A stretch of DNA of 64,000 bases from Rossellomorea aquimaris (GCF_008180865.1 NZ_VTEX01000002.1:186001-250000); one strand, 5' to 3'. Positions 26,521 through 35,814 are shown, counted from the first letter of the stretch. Notes: generated by a model from the sequence alone, not told the origin. Program-made: numbers and translations.

Positions 26521-26931
26521 CTATCTCCATATCCCTAATATGAAACCCATCAACGTAAAGGTCACAACATGATACCCGGCATTTATGAAGAAAAGTTTAA
26601 TTGATTTCCTTTCAAATAAATACGTGATACCCATCGCGGTCGCCACCCAGAAAAGCCCTGCTGTGAACCCTGCAGAAGCTCCGATCATCCCGTTTCTGTC
26701 CGGACCTAAAAACAGCACCAATACAATCGAAATAATAAGTGATAGGATAAATGCACCACCGAAGATTTTCCCCATGTGACCGTTCTTCATGTCTTCTTCG
26801 TCAAAATTGTTTTCCACCATCCAAGCTTTCCCGAATAGGAGGGAATACCATAAACCTCCTATTACAAAGGAAGATAGTGCTGCCACAAATACCGCTAAGT
26901 AGTTAATGGATTCAGCTGATTGAGCTAGCAT
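26521..26931 (-). CDS. Four-helix membrane protein, DUF1761 type
   Basis: 136 residues from ATG 26931 (AGAGGA upstream); a longer start at 26976 lacks a site. Four hydrophobic segments are visible: YLAVFVAALSSFVIGGLWYSLLF, GGAFILSLIISIVLVLFL, ASAGFTAGLFWVATAMGITYLF and FFINAGYHVVTFTLMGFILGIWR. The motif GGLWYSLLFGKAWM and the pattern of small residues match DUF1761 as I recall it. Function is unknown. It stands alone. Confidence 0.75.
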   Translation of the reverse strand: MLAQSAESINYLAVFVAALSSFVIGGLWYSLLFGKAWMVENNFDEEDMKNGHMGKIFGGAFILSLIISIVLVLFLGPDRNGMIGASAGFTAGLFWVATAMGITYLFERKSIKLFFINAGYHVVTFTLMGFILGIWR

Positions 26932-27026
26932 ATTCTTTTTTCCTCTTCCTTCCTGCACATAATGTATGACCTTCACCCATTATAGGTACACGGCGAGGAA
27001 ATGTATTGTAAAAAATGGACATGTTT

Positions 27027-27827
27027 TTATGAAAGAAAATTCTCAGAACCGGATGCCCTTCTTTTATACTCTCCAGGTGTCATACCGGAAAACCGTTTAA
27101 ACTCTTTATTGAAGTGAGACTGATCATAATACCCCAACTTAGAAATCAAATCTGCCACTTCGTTATGAGAATGGGAATAGAGAGATGAATAGGCTTTCTC
27201 AAACCTGTATACCTGAGCCAGCAGCTTCGGATTCACACCTGTGTGATCATGAAAGATCCTCGTAAGGTGTCTTTGAGTAAAACCTAAGGAAGCCGCCAAT
27301 GTTGGAATCGATTGATTGGGATTCATTTTCAGCTGATTTACTATACCTGTGATGACTTTAAATTGTTTTGTTTTCTTTTCAGATATTTTTCTAATCAAGA
27401 ACTGATCTAAAAGGGGATATATCTCTGCGTTTTCTTTTACCATGCAAAGGGCTTCATACATTTCCTCCTGAAAAACTCCCCAAATGGAATGGAGGGAATC
27501 TACCTGGTTGACCGTTTCACCAATGGGGATCTCTAAAAAAGGAAAAATCCCGTGTGGATAAAAACGTATGCCAATTAAGTTTGATTTCCCCCGGTAATTG
27601 ATTTCTAAAGGTTCATAGTGACACCCCGACAACCAAGATTGGTTTACGCTGCGGGTTCTCCGATTCATCACTTTATAGTTTCCTTCAAGTGCAAAAATCA
27701 TTTCAACCTTTCCGTTGGGCAGGATTAATTCAGTCTTGTCTTCCGTCCCCGTGTGCAACTCTACATTCCAGTAGCATTCAATCCACGGTCTCAAATTCTT
27801 ATCAGGCTTTCTGACCTCAAATTTCAT
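27027..27827 (-). CDS. AraC-family transcriptional regulator
   Basis: 266 residues from ATG 27827 (AAGGTGAG upstream). The N-terminal half (KFEVRKPDKNLRPWIECYWNVEL...LPNGKVEMIFAL...GIRFYPHGIFPFL) is the sensor domain common to AraC regulators of the DUF6597 type. The C-terminal 100 residues hold two HTH motifs (SIPTLAASLGFTQRHLTRIFHDHTGVNPKLLAQVYRFEKA and VADLISKLGYYDQSHFNKEFKRFSGMTPGEYKRR). Ligand and targets are unknown. Confidence 0.88.
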   Translation of the reverse strand: MKFEVRKPDKNLRPWIECYWNVELHTGTEDKTELILPNGKVEMIFALEGNYKVMNRRTRSVNQSWLSGCHYEPLEINYRGKSNLIGIRFYPHGIFPFLEIPIGETVNQVDSLHSIWGVFQEEMYEALCMVKENAEIYPLLDQFLIRKISEKKTKQFKVITGIVNQLKMNPNQSIPTLAASLGFTQRHLTRIFHDHTGVNPKLLAQVYRFEKAYSSLYSHSHNEVADLISKLGYYDQSHFNKEFKRFSGMTPGEYKRRASGSENFLS

Positions 27828-27968
27828 AACACAGATCTCACCTTTTATGTACAGGATTACCTCTTGCTTTAGTAGAAACGTATGGCTCTCCTTTTCTTTA
27901 ACAAAGAGAGCCCTATTGCTCACACCAATTATTTCAAAAGCTGTGATTTAACTCAAGCATGTAAATTG

Positions 27969-28018
27969 AAAAAGGGGTCTGCCCCCCACTGCGTAAACCG
28001 CATGGGAGACAGACCCCT
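27969..28018 (-). terminator. Terminator after the desR-like remnant
   Basis: Outer 9-bp stem AGGGGTCTG/CAGACCCCT with an imperfect inner stem, then TTTTTC on the minus strand. It is a member of the recurrent hairpin family described in the findings. Confidence 0.75.
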
Positions 28019-28023
28019 CAAAC

Positions 28024-28515
28024 TCACCCTGCTGGTGACTTCATCTTATCCATAATCATAGTGAAATAGTTCTTCACCGGGCCTGGCGGGTGGGGAATGT
28101 GGAATGAACCAGACTCCTGAGACTCCTCATCCTCTTCGGTTAACTTAGGAGAATAAACCCGCTTCCCCTCCACTATGCTGCGAATCGAGGAAGTCAGCTC
28201 TTCACTTGGACTGTCCTTTAGTAAGTATCCGCCTGCATCGAATTGTTGAGCCCGCTCTAAATATCCCTTTTTCGGAAATGTCGTCAAAACAAGCAGATGA
28301 CATCCCACTGTCTTCACAGCTTCCAGAGGTCCGTCCCTCTCGAGCATTTCAATATCCATGATAAAGAGGTCTGGTTTCAATTGGTGGACAAGGGCGAGTG
28401 CTTCTTGCCCATCCTTTACCTGGCCGACTACTTCCATGTCTTCTTCCAGGTTGAGGATGGAGGTCAGGGTTCCACGTAATAATTCCTGATCCTCTGCAAT
28501 GACGATTCGAATCAT
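28024..28515 (-). CDS. DesR-like response regulator lacking its HTH domain
   Basis: 163 residues. The receiver domain is complete: acidic pair E8/D9, phospho-acceptor D54 (FIMDIEM), T78/T79 and K100 (GGYLLKDSPSEELTSSIRSIVEGKRVYSP). It resembles B. subtilis DesR, which activates the desaturase gene. The NarL/LuxR-type DNA-binding domain that should follow is missing. After SPKLTEEDEES there is a low-complexity GSFHIPHPPGP and then only VKNYFTMIMDKMKSPAG, which looks like the remnant of the last HTH helix (VRNYISMILEKL in DesR). No DesK kinase gene is present, and the desaturase gene lies 79 bp upstream. It is probably decaying or reduced to a phospho-sink. AAAGGAG precedes the ATG. Confidence 0.8.
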   Translation of the reverse strand: MIRIVIAEDQELLRGTLTSILNLEEDMEVVGQVKDGQEALALVHQLKPDLFIMDIEMLERDGPLEAVKTVGCHLLVLTTFPKKGYLERAQQFDAGGYLLKDSPSEELTSSIRSIVEGKRVYSPKLTEEDEESQESGSFHIPHPPGPVKNYFTMIMDKMKSPAG

Positions 28516-28551
28516 GTAGGTTCACTCCTTTTAAAGGCCTTATCAAGTAAA

Positions 28552-28586
28552 GACTCCCCTTATATGAAGCGTTGATAAGGAGAGTC
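28552..28586 (-). terminator. Hairpin between des and the desR remnant
   Basis: GACTCCCCTTAT/ATAAGGAGAGTC, 12 bp with one mismatch and an 11-nt loop, then TCTTTACTT on the minus strand. A weak terminator or attenuator that may allow read-through. Confidence 0.55.
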
Positions 28587-28594
28587 GGTCAGGG

Positions 28595-29626
28595 TTATAA
28601 TTCAGGTTTGGCTTCAGTTGAAATTCTTGATTTTGACTTATCCAGGGACTTAATGCCTCTAAAGCTTACAAACGTTTTGTTTTCTTCATCCCAAAGCTTG
28701 AATCGCAATGATTTTAAGCTTGTCAGAAGTGAGATTGTTGGTACTTTTTGTAATGGCTCTGAGTTTTTATGTGCTTCTTCCAGTTTGTAGTTCGGTACTC
28801 TCGGACTTAGATGGTGAATATGGTGATAGCCGATGTTACCTGTCAGGAACTGCATGATTTTTGGAAGTTTATAGAATGAGCTTCCTTCAACAGCCGCCAA
28901 CACATATTGCCATTCTTTGTCTTCTTCGAAATACGAGTCTTCGAACGTATGCTGAACGTAGAACAACCAAATACCGATCGATCCTGAAACCATAAAGATA
29001 GACCCTTGTACAAGCAGGAATTCCTGCCAGCCCAGTGTTACACATAGAAGTGCGATAAGAGACACGATGATCACGTTCACTAAATACGTGTTATTACGTT
29101 CTTTCTTACGTGCATTTTTACGGTTAAATCTATTTTTAAGAAGGAATACATAAATCGGTCCTAATACAAACATAACGAACGGATTGCGATAAAAGCGATA
29201 CGCTAAACGAATCTTAAGAGGTGCTGCTAAATATTCATCAATCGTCAGCGTCCAGATGTCACCTGTTCCACGCTTATCCAGGTTCCCGCTTGTCGCGTGA
29301 TGGACGGCATGATCATGTCCCCACTGATCGAACGGGAATAGCGTCAACACACCCATGGCTGTTCCGACGATTCGGTTTACACGACGGCTTTTAAAGAAAG
29401 AGAAATGGGTACAATCATGAAAGATAATGAAGATTCGTGTTAAGAATCCTGCAGCGATCACGATTGGAACGAGTGCCAGCCAGTAAGATACTGAAAGGCT
29501 TTGATACGCAAGAAACCATAATAGAAAGAATGGACCCAGCGTGTTGATGATCTGCCATACACTTTCCTTTGTTGTAGACTTTTCAAAAGGAGCAACTTCT
29601 TTTTTCAACGTTTTTATATTTGTCAT
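28595..29626 (-). CDS. des: Membrane acyl-lipid fatty-acid desaturase (Des-like)
   Basis: 343 residues. All three histidine boxes of membrane desaturases are present: HDCTH, HDHAVHH and HHIHH. They bind the di-iron centre. Hydrophobic pairs (about residues 30-70 and 190-230) span the membrane. In B. subtilis Des introduces a delta-5 double bond into membrane phospholipids after a temperature drop, using ferredoxin or flavodoxin electrons. The B. subtilis order is des-desK-desR. Here des is followed directly by a truncated desR-like gene and desK is missing. The upstream region has a TATAAT without a -35 box and three TGTCAT half-sites, as expected for an activator-dependent promoter. Confidence 0.93.
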   Translation of the reverse strand: MTNIKTLKKEVAPFEKSTTKESVWQIINTLGPFFLLWFLAYQSLSVSYWLALVPIVIAAGFLTRIFIIFHDCTHFSFFKSRRVNRIVGTAMGVLTLFPFDQWGHDHAVHHATSGNLDKRGTGDIWTLTIDEYLAAPLKIRLAYRFYRNPFVMFVLGPIYVFLLKNRFNRKNARKKERNNTYLVNVIIVSLIALLCVTLGWQEFLLVQGSIFMVSGSIGIWLFYVQHTFEDSYFEEDKEWQYVLAAVEGSSFYKLPKIMQFLTGNIGYHHIHHLSPRVPNYKLEEAHKNSEPLQKVPTISLLTSLKSLRFKLWDEENKTFVSFRGIKSLDKSKSRISTEAKPEL

Positions 29627-29659
29627 GTCATAATTCCCTTCATTTAAGGCGTTGGATTC

Positions 29660-29742
29660 ATTATAGGATAAGCGATATCATCGTGTTAGTAGTAGGTGTC
29701 ATATGCTGGGTATGACAAATGTCATAAGGGAGAATTTGTCAT
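29660..29742 (-). promoter_or_regulatory. des promoter with TGTCAT half-sites
   Basis: On the minus strand a TATAAT (29665-29660) has no matching -35. Upstream lie TGTCAT motifs (plus strand) at 29697-29702, 29720-29725 and 29737-29742. The middle one forms ATGACA-AA-TGTCAT (29712-29725). This fits binding sites of an activator of the DesR kind. The remaining bases 29743-29914 are AT-rich with no gene seen. Confidence 0.55.
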
Positions 29743-29914
29743 GAGCCCATAATTGCCCAAACCGTTGATATTGCTGGATTCACAATATTTTTTCCATGTT
29801 TCCAATTGGTTATATTATTTTTTTTGATTAGAAAAATATTCTTGTTTGGGGAATTTTTTAGAGAGGTTTTATAAAAAAGGTCTTCAATACTCTTGTATCA
29901 GCTACAGATAAAAT

Positions 29915-29956
29915 AAAGAGGAAGGCCCAAAGTTTTTCTTCAGGTCTTCCTCCTTT
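29915..29956 (-). terminator. Terminator of the aldo-keto reductase gene
   Basis: AAAGAGGAAGGCC pairs with GGTCTTCCTCCTTT (one bulge, one wobble), then CTTTATTTT on the minus strand. Confidence 0.65.
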
Positions 29957-29970
29957 GTACAATTCACTCA

Positions 29971-30804
29971 TTAAAAATCGAACTCATCAGGATCCGGGCC
30001 ACTGCGGAAGTCTTCATTTAATGCATCTAATTGGTTCATTTGCTCAGAAGTTAATTCAAAATCATATATAGAAATGTTTTCTTGAATTCTGGACTCCGTC
30101 ATAGACTTTGGAATTGTGATGACTCCGTGTTGGAGGTCCCAGCGCAGTATCACTTGAGCGGGTGATTTACCATAGGACCGAGCAATCCCTTTAATGGTTT
30201 CATTGTTTAGAAGCTCTGCATTCATAAGCGGAGACCACGCTTCAACTTGAATATTGTGCTTGCGGCAGTAATCTCTCACTTCCGTTTGAATCAGCTTGGG
30301 ATGGAATTCAATCTGGTTAATAACCGGCGTGATTTCAGCACCTTCGAGTAAGTGTTCCAAGTGATGAACATGGAAGTTACTTACACCGATCGCTTTGATC
30401 CTTCCATTCTTATAAAGGGATTCAAGAGCTTTCCAGGACTCCATGTACTTCTCTTTTCCAGGCCAGTGAATCAGATAAAGATCCAGATAGTCGAGCCCCA
30501 TTTTCTCTAAGCTTTCTTCGTAAGCCGCTATCGTTTCATCGTATGATAGGCCGTCATTCCAAACTTTTGAAGTGACAAACAGTTCCTCCCGGGTCACAAG
30601 TCCAGCTTCAATCGCTTTATTGATGCCCTTGCCGACACTCTCTTCATTTCCATAAATCGCTGCTGTATCGATACTGCGATACCCCATTTTGATCGCTGTC
30701 TGTATTGCCCGTGCAAGCTTCGGGCCGTCATCCACACGGAAAACCCCATATCCCATTTCCGGCATTTTTATATTATTATTTAAAGTGATAGATTTGACGC
30801 TCAT
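29971..30804 (-). CDS. Aldo-keto reductase (AKR5-like)
   Basis: 277 residues from ATG 30804 (AAGGAG nine bases upstream); the open frame continues 189 bases further without a good site. A TIM-barrel reductase with the catalytic tetrad visible in DTAAIYGNEESVG (Asp, Tyr), TSKVWND (Lys) and LYLIHWPG (His). The NADPH-binding IPKSMTESRIQENISIYDFELTSEQMNQLDALN is near the C-terminus. The family reduces aldehydes such as methylglyoxal (YvgN/YtbE in B. subtilis) with NADPH in the cytosol. It stands alone. Confidence 0.92.
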   Translation of the reverse strand: MSVKSITLNNNIKMPEMGYGVFRVDDGPKLARAIQTAIKMGYRSIDTAAIYGNEESVGKGINKAIEAGLVTREELFVTSKVWNDGLSYDETIAAYEESLEKMGLDYLDLYLIHWPGKEKYMESWKALESLYKNGRIKAIGVSNFHVHHLEHLLEGAEITPVINQIEFHPKLIQTEVRDYCRKHNIQVEAWSPLMNAELLNNETIKGIARSYGKSPAQVILRWDLQHGVITIPKSMTESRIQENISIYDFELTSEQMNQLDALNEDFRSGPDPDEFDF

Positions 30805-30989
30805 ACCTACACTCTCCTTTTTCATAAAATGAATTGTCCTCATGAGAAGAACATGGATATAGTATGGACGATGGAAGAGAGCTTGAAAAGTAGGTACTTT
30901 TTTGTGGGATAGGCACTTCAAAGTACCTGAATAGAGGCTTCTTAGAGCTCCCATAAAAAAAGAGCATGGAAACAACTCTCCATTCTCTA

Positions 30990-31913
30990 TCATTTGCAGA
31001 CCAGGATCTGCCGGACAAATCTTCCTTTACTCACTTCACAGCGATCCACAATTTCAAAACCCGCTTTTTCAATGTTGGCGTCCACATCTTCCAAGGTGAC
31101 AATCACGGCCTTTTCCGCAAAACGCCTTGCACTGCGGAGCATTTCAAGCTGTTCTTCATCTGTTATCACCGAACATAGATTGTAGGGAAGGTCGATTACA
31201 GCTACATCATAGTGACCAGTTACGTCGTTAATATCCTTTAATGAGACATCCCCTTTGTATCCAAAATGAGCGATATTCTCTTTCACTCCATCGAGGATCA
31301 AAGGATTGCGGTCACTCCCGACGATATCGATTCCCATGGATAGTGCCTCCACAAGGACCGTCCCTATTCCGCAGCAAGGGTCGATCATTTTGATTCCTTC
31401 AGGATTCGGTGCTGCGATATTCGCGACGGCTCTAGCCACACGAGTGCTGAGGGCCGTCGAATAGCTGTGTGGCTTTTTCACATGGTGCAGCCAAACCGCT
31501 TCGTTTCTCACATACTTGCCAAACACCCAACGATCATTGGTTTTCATCACCCCGAACCAAATCTCTGGATCGACTAACTCCGCTTCACCTTTCAGATGCA
31601 TTCCAACTTCTTTTTCAATCCTGCGAAGCTTTTTAAAGCCTACTCTTTCCGCATCCAGATTTTGAACAAAAACGACTTTGAATCCATCAAGTGCTTCTAA
31701 TTTTTCTATTTCTTCAAGCAATTCTTCAAATCCATTACCTTCGCAGATAATTTCGATTCTCTCTCGAATAAAAGGACTTCTGCTGGGATCTATTTTCACT
31801 GAACTTTCCAGAATGCTAGATTCAGGGCTTTTTCCAAAGAATACTCTTCTTTCCAAGGCACATAGGGATTCTTCGTTCGGTTCCCATGAATAATGATAGA
31901 TATATTTTTTCAT
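30990..31913 (-). CDS. TRM11-like SAM-dependent RNA methyltransferase
   Basis: 307 residues from ATG 31913; the ribosome binding site is poor and the frame is open for 102 more bases. The N-terminal half (KYIYHYSWEPNEESLCALERRVFFGK...FEELLEEIEKLEALDGFKVVFVQ) resembles a THUMP-like RNA-binding region. The C-terminal half is a Rossmann methyltransferase (SAM motif DPCCGIGTVLVEALSMGIDIVGSDRNP and catalytic VAVIDLPYNLCS, equivalent to the DPPY motif of N2-guanine methyltransferases). It probably methylates a guanosine in tRNA; the exact site is not known. Confidence 0.8.
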   Translation of the reverse strand: MKKYIYHYSWEPNEESLCALERRVFFGKSPESSILESSVKIDPSRSPFIRERIEIICEGNGFEELLEEIEKLEALDGFKVVFVQNLDAERVGFKKLRRIEKEVGMHLKGEAELVDPEIWFGVMKTNDRWVFGKYVRNEAVWLHHVKKPHSYSTALSTRVARAVANIAAPNPEGIKMIDPCCGIGTVLVEALSMGIDIVGSDRNPLILDGVKENIAHFGYKGDVSLKDINDVTGHYDVAVIDLPYNLCSVITDEEQLEMLRSARRFAEKAVIVTLEDVDANIEKAGFEIVDRCEVSKGRFVRQILVCK

Positions 31914-31976
31914 TTCTATTGTGATCAACTCCGTGTGATGATAAAAATGTTGTGTTGCATTAGACCATTGTAACAT

Positions 31977-32037
31977 AAAAAAAAGACCTGACCCCGGGCA
32001 TGCCATCGCATTCATGCACCTAAGGTCGGGTCCCTCA
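31977..32037 (-). terminator. Terminator after the nucleosidase-like lipoprotein gene
   Basis: On the minus strand GGGACCCGACC pairs with GGTCAGGTC (one wobble), with an inner GCATG/CATGC stem, followed by eight Ts. A member of the recurrent hairpin family. Confidence 0.75.
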
Positions 32038-32040
32038 ATA

Positions 32041-32910
32041 TTATTTATCTTCCATCACGGAAATATATTCTTTCACTACTTCATAGACATACTCCTGATT
32101 CGCTGATGCGGTTTCCGGGTTGTATGCTCCACCATTAGTCTTGTTATTCGACAATACACGGATTCCCAGGAACGCTACATCATATGCACCTGCAATCTGT
32201 GCTGCTGCTGCCCCTTCCATTTCCTCTACAGAAGTACCGTATTTCTCATGGAACCATTGAATGCGGTCCACTTCATTATTCCACACATCGGCAGAACCGA
32301 TGGTACCTTCGACGATCTTTCCATCGGTATAAGTATCCTTTACTGCTTTGGCAGCTTCAAGTAAGTCCTCGTCTCCATCGTAGTATCGGATTTTCTCAGC
32401 ATTTGGGTCTTCACCTGCACTGCCTTCAGAAGCCATTAAGTCCATCGGCTTCCAGACGGTTGGATCAATTCCTTCGCTATCGGCTTTGTCAGCTGTTTTC
32501 AATGAACCCAGGTTAACGGTTCTTTCTCCTAATACGATATCAAATACATTTAGTTCAGGGTCATGTCCACCTGATGTTCCTTGGTTGATGATGGCGATCG
32601 GATCGTACTTCTCAATGGCTACCGCAGTAGCCGCTGCCGTGTTTTCCATCCCTTTACCTGTTTTGGCAACAATGACAGGATAATCATCAAGCGTTCCTAT
32701 GTAAAAAACAAATGATCCCGATTTTTCTTCTTTCACATTTTCTAATTTCCCTGCAAACTTTTCTGCTTCAATCGGCATTGGACCTTGAATCATAATGGGT
32801 CTCTCTGCCCTTTCTTCCTTAGCTGCAGTCTGTGAAGTGGAACTGCATCCAGTTAATAAGGATAATGCGAGTACGGATAATGATACAAATAAAGCCAGTT
32901 TCTTTTTCAT
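32041..32910 (-). CDS. Exported lipoprotein of the MTA/SAH nucleosidase (MtnN/PNP) fold
   Basis: 289 residues from ATG 32910 (AAGGAG upstream). A lipoprotein signal peptide (KKKLALFVSLSVLALSLLTGC) predicts anchoring on the outer membrane face. The domain follows the MtnN pattern: GPMPIEAEKF, KTGKGMENTAAATA, IINQGTSGGHDPELNVFDIV, SADVWNN, VEEMEGAAAAQIA and IRVLSNNKTNGG. Against E. coli MtnN by eye, Glu12 and Glu174 are kept, but Asp197 (ISDVAD) is Asn (LSNN), at residue 255. Asp197 protonates the adenine leaving group. Asn at this place is seen in 6-oxopurine-specific PNPs. The true substrate, or whether it is only a binding protein, is open. Confidence 0.82.
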   Translation of the reverse strand: MKKKLALFVSLSVLALSLLTGCSSTSQTAAKEERAERPIMIQGPMPIEAEKFAGKLENVKEEKSGSFVFYIGTLDDYPVIVAKTGKGMENTAAATAVAIEKYDPIAIINQGTSGGHDPELNVFDIVLGERTVNLGSLKTADKADSEGIDPTVWKPMDLMASEGSAGEDPNAEKIRYYDGDEDLLEAAKAVKDTYTDGKIVEGTIGSADVWNNEVDRIQWFHEKYGTSVEEMEGAAAAQIAGAYDVAFLGIRVLSNNKTNGGAYNPETASANQEYVYEVVKEYISVMEDK

Positions 32911-33308
32911 CAAAATCTCTCCTTTTTCGTTTTTTCTTGATGGTGATATCTCGCTGTTTTGCCCAAAAGAAAAAGATCTAGAACATGTAGAGTGGTTTCT
33001 ACTTTCCAGACCTTCGAAGTTAAAGTATACGTGATATGACGTGAATGCCCATCACAAAATGGCAACGGCAAAAAACCGAAAAACCGAATACTTCAACTCG
33101 TAGTCCAGTTCTTATAATGGGAACCAGGTAGAAACACTCAGACCATATTACCGAGGATATACGAGTAACGATATGTAATTAGTACAGTGTTAATATAACA
33201 AACTCCATTTAAATAATCAACCTAAAATACGAATTTTATTCAATCAATTAGATTTAATGTTCGTGTTTTAGTGATTCCCTCCCAACATAACCAGCATCAC
33301 TCTTAGAT

Positions 33309-33336
33309 TTGATATATAATTAGAGAATAATATAAT
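33309..33336 (+). promoter_or_regulatory. SigA-type promoter of the oxidoreductase gene
   Basis: TTGATA, 16 bp, TATAAT. It lies 38 bp upstream of the gene start. The rest of the gap 32911-33308 shows no gene. Confidence 0.6.
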
Positions 33337-33374
33337 GAAAGAATGTTACTCAAAAAAACAATGGGGTGAAAAAC

Positions 33375-34274
33375 ATGAAGATCGGACTTATCGGACTGGG
33401 GGATATCTCCAAGAAAGCCTACCTGCCAGTTCTCTCTGAAAAAGAAGGAATCGAACTCGTGCTTTGCACAAGGAATGCCGAAACTCTAAATGCTCTTGCA
33501 ACTAAATATCGGATCCAGGAAAAGGTTCACAGTGTGGAAGAACTGATTGCTACCAATATTGACGCAGCATTTGTAAGTACAGCTACCGAAGCCCACTTTG
33601 AAATAACGGAAAAACTACTACAGAATGGCATCAACGTTTACATAGACAAGCCGATTTCCTTGAGTATTCACGAAACCGAAAGAATCGTCCAGCTCGCAAA
33701 AGAAAGGGGCAAAATCGCCATGGTCGGTTTTAACAGACGATTCATACCAAAAGTGAGAGAACTTAAAGAACAAGGCAAACCGAGCTTCCTTCTTATCCAA
33801 AAAAACAGATACGCTTTACCTGATTACGCCAGAAGGTTCGTCGTAGAAGATTTCATCCATGTTGTAGATACTCTGCGATTCTTAATGGATACAGAGGTCC
33901 AGGATGTAAAGGTTCAGTATTTAATAAAAGATGACATGCTCCATCACTTAGTCGTCCAGCTCATCGGCGAGGAGTGCACCTCAGTCGGAATCATGAACCG
34001 GGACGGCGGTGTGACGGAAGAAATCATCGAGTACTCGGCAGGCCATCATAAATATGTCGTCAACAGTCTCGTTGAAACGACTCATTATCATAATAAAGAA
34101 GTCAGCCTTTCTTCATTTGGAGATTGGGAGCCTACTTTATATAAGCGTGGGTTTTATGATTTAGTGGATCATTTCATAGACTGTGTGGAAAACGGTAAAA
34201 CCCCTGACCCATCGATTGAGGATTCACTGGTTACCCATGAGATTTGTGAGAGGATTGTCGGGATGATTGAATAG
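33375..34274 (+). CDS. Gfo/Idh/MocA-family oxidoreductase
   Basis: 299 residues from ATG 33375 (GGGGTGAAAAAC upstream); GTG 33366 is an alternative. The N-terminal Rossmann fold has KIGLIGLGDISKKAYLPVL. The segment HFEITEKLLQNGINVYIDKPISLSIHETERIVQLA contains the EKP-like lysine motif (DKP here). The C-terminal half is the alpha/beta substrate domain and is short for the family. The family uses NAD(P) to oxidise or reduce sugars, inositols or related polyols; the substrate is unknown. It is a single gene with its own promoter. Confidence 0.88.
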   Translation: MKIGLIGLGDISKKAYLPVLSEKEGIELVLCTRNAETLNALATKYRIQEKVHSVEELIATNIDAAFVSTATEAHFEITEKLLQNGINVYIDKPISLSIHETERIVQLAKERGKIAMVGFNRRFIPKVRELKEQGKPSFLLIQKNRYALPDYARRFVVEDFIHVVDTLRFLMDTEVQDVKVQYLIKDDMLHHLVVQLIGEECTSVGIMNRDGGVTEEIIEYSAGHHKYVVNSLVETTHYHNKEVSLSSFGDWEPTLYKRGFYDLVDHFIDCVENGKTPDPSIEDSLVTHEICERIVGMIE

Positions 34275-34320
34275 TAGGACAGACAGAGGACATGGAATGC
34301 CCCTGTCCCCCTCCCCCTTT

Positions 34321-35814
34321 TTAAAACAAAGGGTTTTTCTCTATTTTCAACCAATGCTCAGACTTCTCAATCTCTCCAGCCAATTGCAACAGCAAATCCT
34401 CTCTTCCTTTTGCTGCCATCACCTGGACTCCGACCGGCAGCCCTCCAGAGGTTTGATGTATCGGGAGTGACATGGCCGGCTGTCCTGTTAAATTGGCCAA
34501 CTGTGTAAAAGGGGTACGCATCAGATTCTTCTGCGCTATCTGATCAACGATCCCAATCTTTTTCAATAGTCTCCTGAGTCCCAATTTCCCTATTGAACTG
34601 ATCAAGAATTTCTCTGAGGAGGTCGGTTCCAGTTCTCCTATCTTGGCTGGGGGAAAAGCCGTTGTAGGAGTAAGGTAGAAATCATACGTTTCATGAAATG
34701 TTTCCATTTGATAAGCTGCTTTATCCCACTCCCTAATACTCAGAATGAATTCTTCAGCAGGGGTGGCCTTTCCAATCAAACCCAGGAGCCAGGTGGAGGG
34801 TTCCACATCAGTGTAAGTAGCTTTTCGTCCCAGCACTTCTTCTAACGAAGTTAACAATGCAGCTGTTTCACCAAAATACATGGTTAAAAAACTTCTTGCC
34901 ATCTTATGTCCATCCACCGGCACCTCTCTTTCTTCCACATAGTGACCCATGGAATCTAGTAATTTAGCAGCCTTCACAACAGCCTTTTCGCACTCAGGAT
35001 GAACTTCAGTACCTATGGGAGAATCTTTGGAATAGGCAATCCTTAATTTCTTGCCTATCGGAGTTTGCGATGCTTCCATGTAGCTCCCTTCAAATGGCGG
35101 GGCATAGAAAGCCGCAGACTTTTCATATGTTGTTAATTCATCCAGCATGGCAGCGCTATCCCTGACCGACCGGGTTAAAACATGCTCAACAGAGGCACCT
35201 TGCCATGTTCTTCCGTAGGTTGGACCAACAGGTGTTCTTCCCCTGGTTGGTTTCAAACCAAATAACCCGCAATAAGCAGCCGGGATTCTGATAGATCCCC
35301 CACCATCGTTGGCACCCGCGATCGGAACAATGCCGGATGCTACCGCAGCGGCTGAACCGCCACTTGAACCTCCAGGCGTATAATCCAAATTCCACGGATT
35401 TCTTGTCGCACCGTGATGTGAAGGCTCTGTAACAGCCACTAAAGCAAATTCAGGCACATTCGTTTGCCCCAGAATGACCACACCTGTTTCACGCAATCTC
35501 CTGGTGTACTCTGCATCTGTCTTCGCTCGATAGGTTCGAAGTGATCTTGAACCTGCTGTCATAGGCTCCCCTTCTATTTCCTGAGTGATATTTTTCAATA
35601 GCATCGGTACACCGGCGAATGTTCCAGTAAGCTCTTTGTCTGCAACCTCCCTCGCCTGTTCATACATTTTGTGAATCACTGCGTTCAACTTCGGATTGTG
35701 GGCTTCTGTTATTTTAATGGCTTCTTCAACCAATTCTTTAGGATGAACTTCTTTTTTCTTCACTAACTCTGCGAGCCCTAAACCGTCGTAGTTTTTATAA
35801 TGAAACCCCTGCAT
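34321..35814 (-). CDS. Amidase-signature family amidase
   Basis: 497 residues from ATG 35814 (AGGGGTGAGCAGG upstream); GTG 35823 is an alternative. The Ser-cisSer-Lys triad is visible: Lys near residue 74 (GVPMLLKNI), then the glycine/serine-rich signature [16 protein letters not shown] and [22 protein letters not shown]. The C-terminus [32 protein letters not shown] is typical. It lacks GatA neighbours (gatC, gatB), so it is a stand-alone amide hydrolase rather than the tRNA amidotransferase. The substrate is not known. Confidence 0.9.
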   Translation of the reverse strand: MQGFHYKNYDGLGLAELVKKKEVHPKELVEEAIKITEAHNPKLNAVIHKMYEQAREVADKELTGTFAGVPMLLKNITQEIEGEPMTAGSRSLRTYRAKTDAEYTRRLRETGVVILGQTNVPEFALVAVTEPSHHGATRNPWNLDYTPGGSSGGSAAAVASGIVPIAGANDGGGSIRIPAAYCGLFGLKPTRGRTPVGPTYGRTWQGASVEHVLTRSVRDSAAMLDELTTYEKSAAFYAPPFEGSYMEASQTPIGKKLRIAYSKDSPIGTEVHPECEKAVVKAAKLLDSMGHYVEEREVPVDGHKMARSFLTMYFGETAALLTSLEEVLGRKATYTDVEPSTWLLGLIGKATPAEEFILSIREWDKAAYQMETFHETYDFYLTPTTAFPPAKIGELEPTSSEKFLISSIGKLGLRRLLKKIGIVDQIAQKNLMRTPFTQLANLTGQPAMSLPIHQTSGGLPVGVQVMAAKGREDLLLQLAGEIEKSEHWLKIEKNPLF

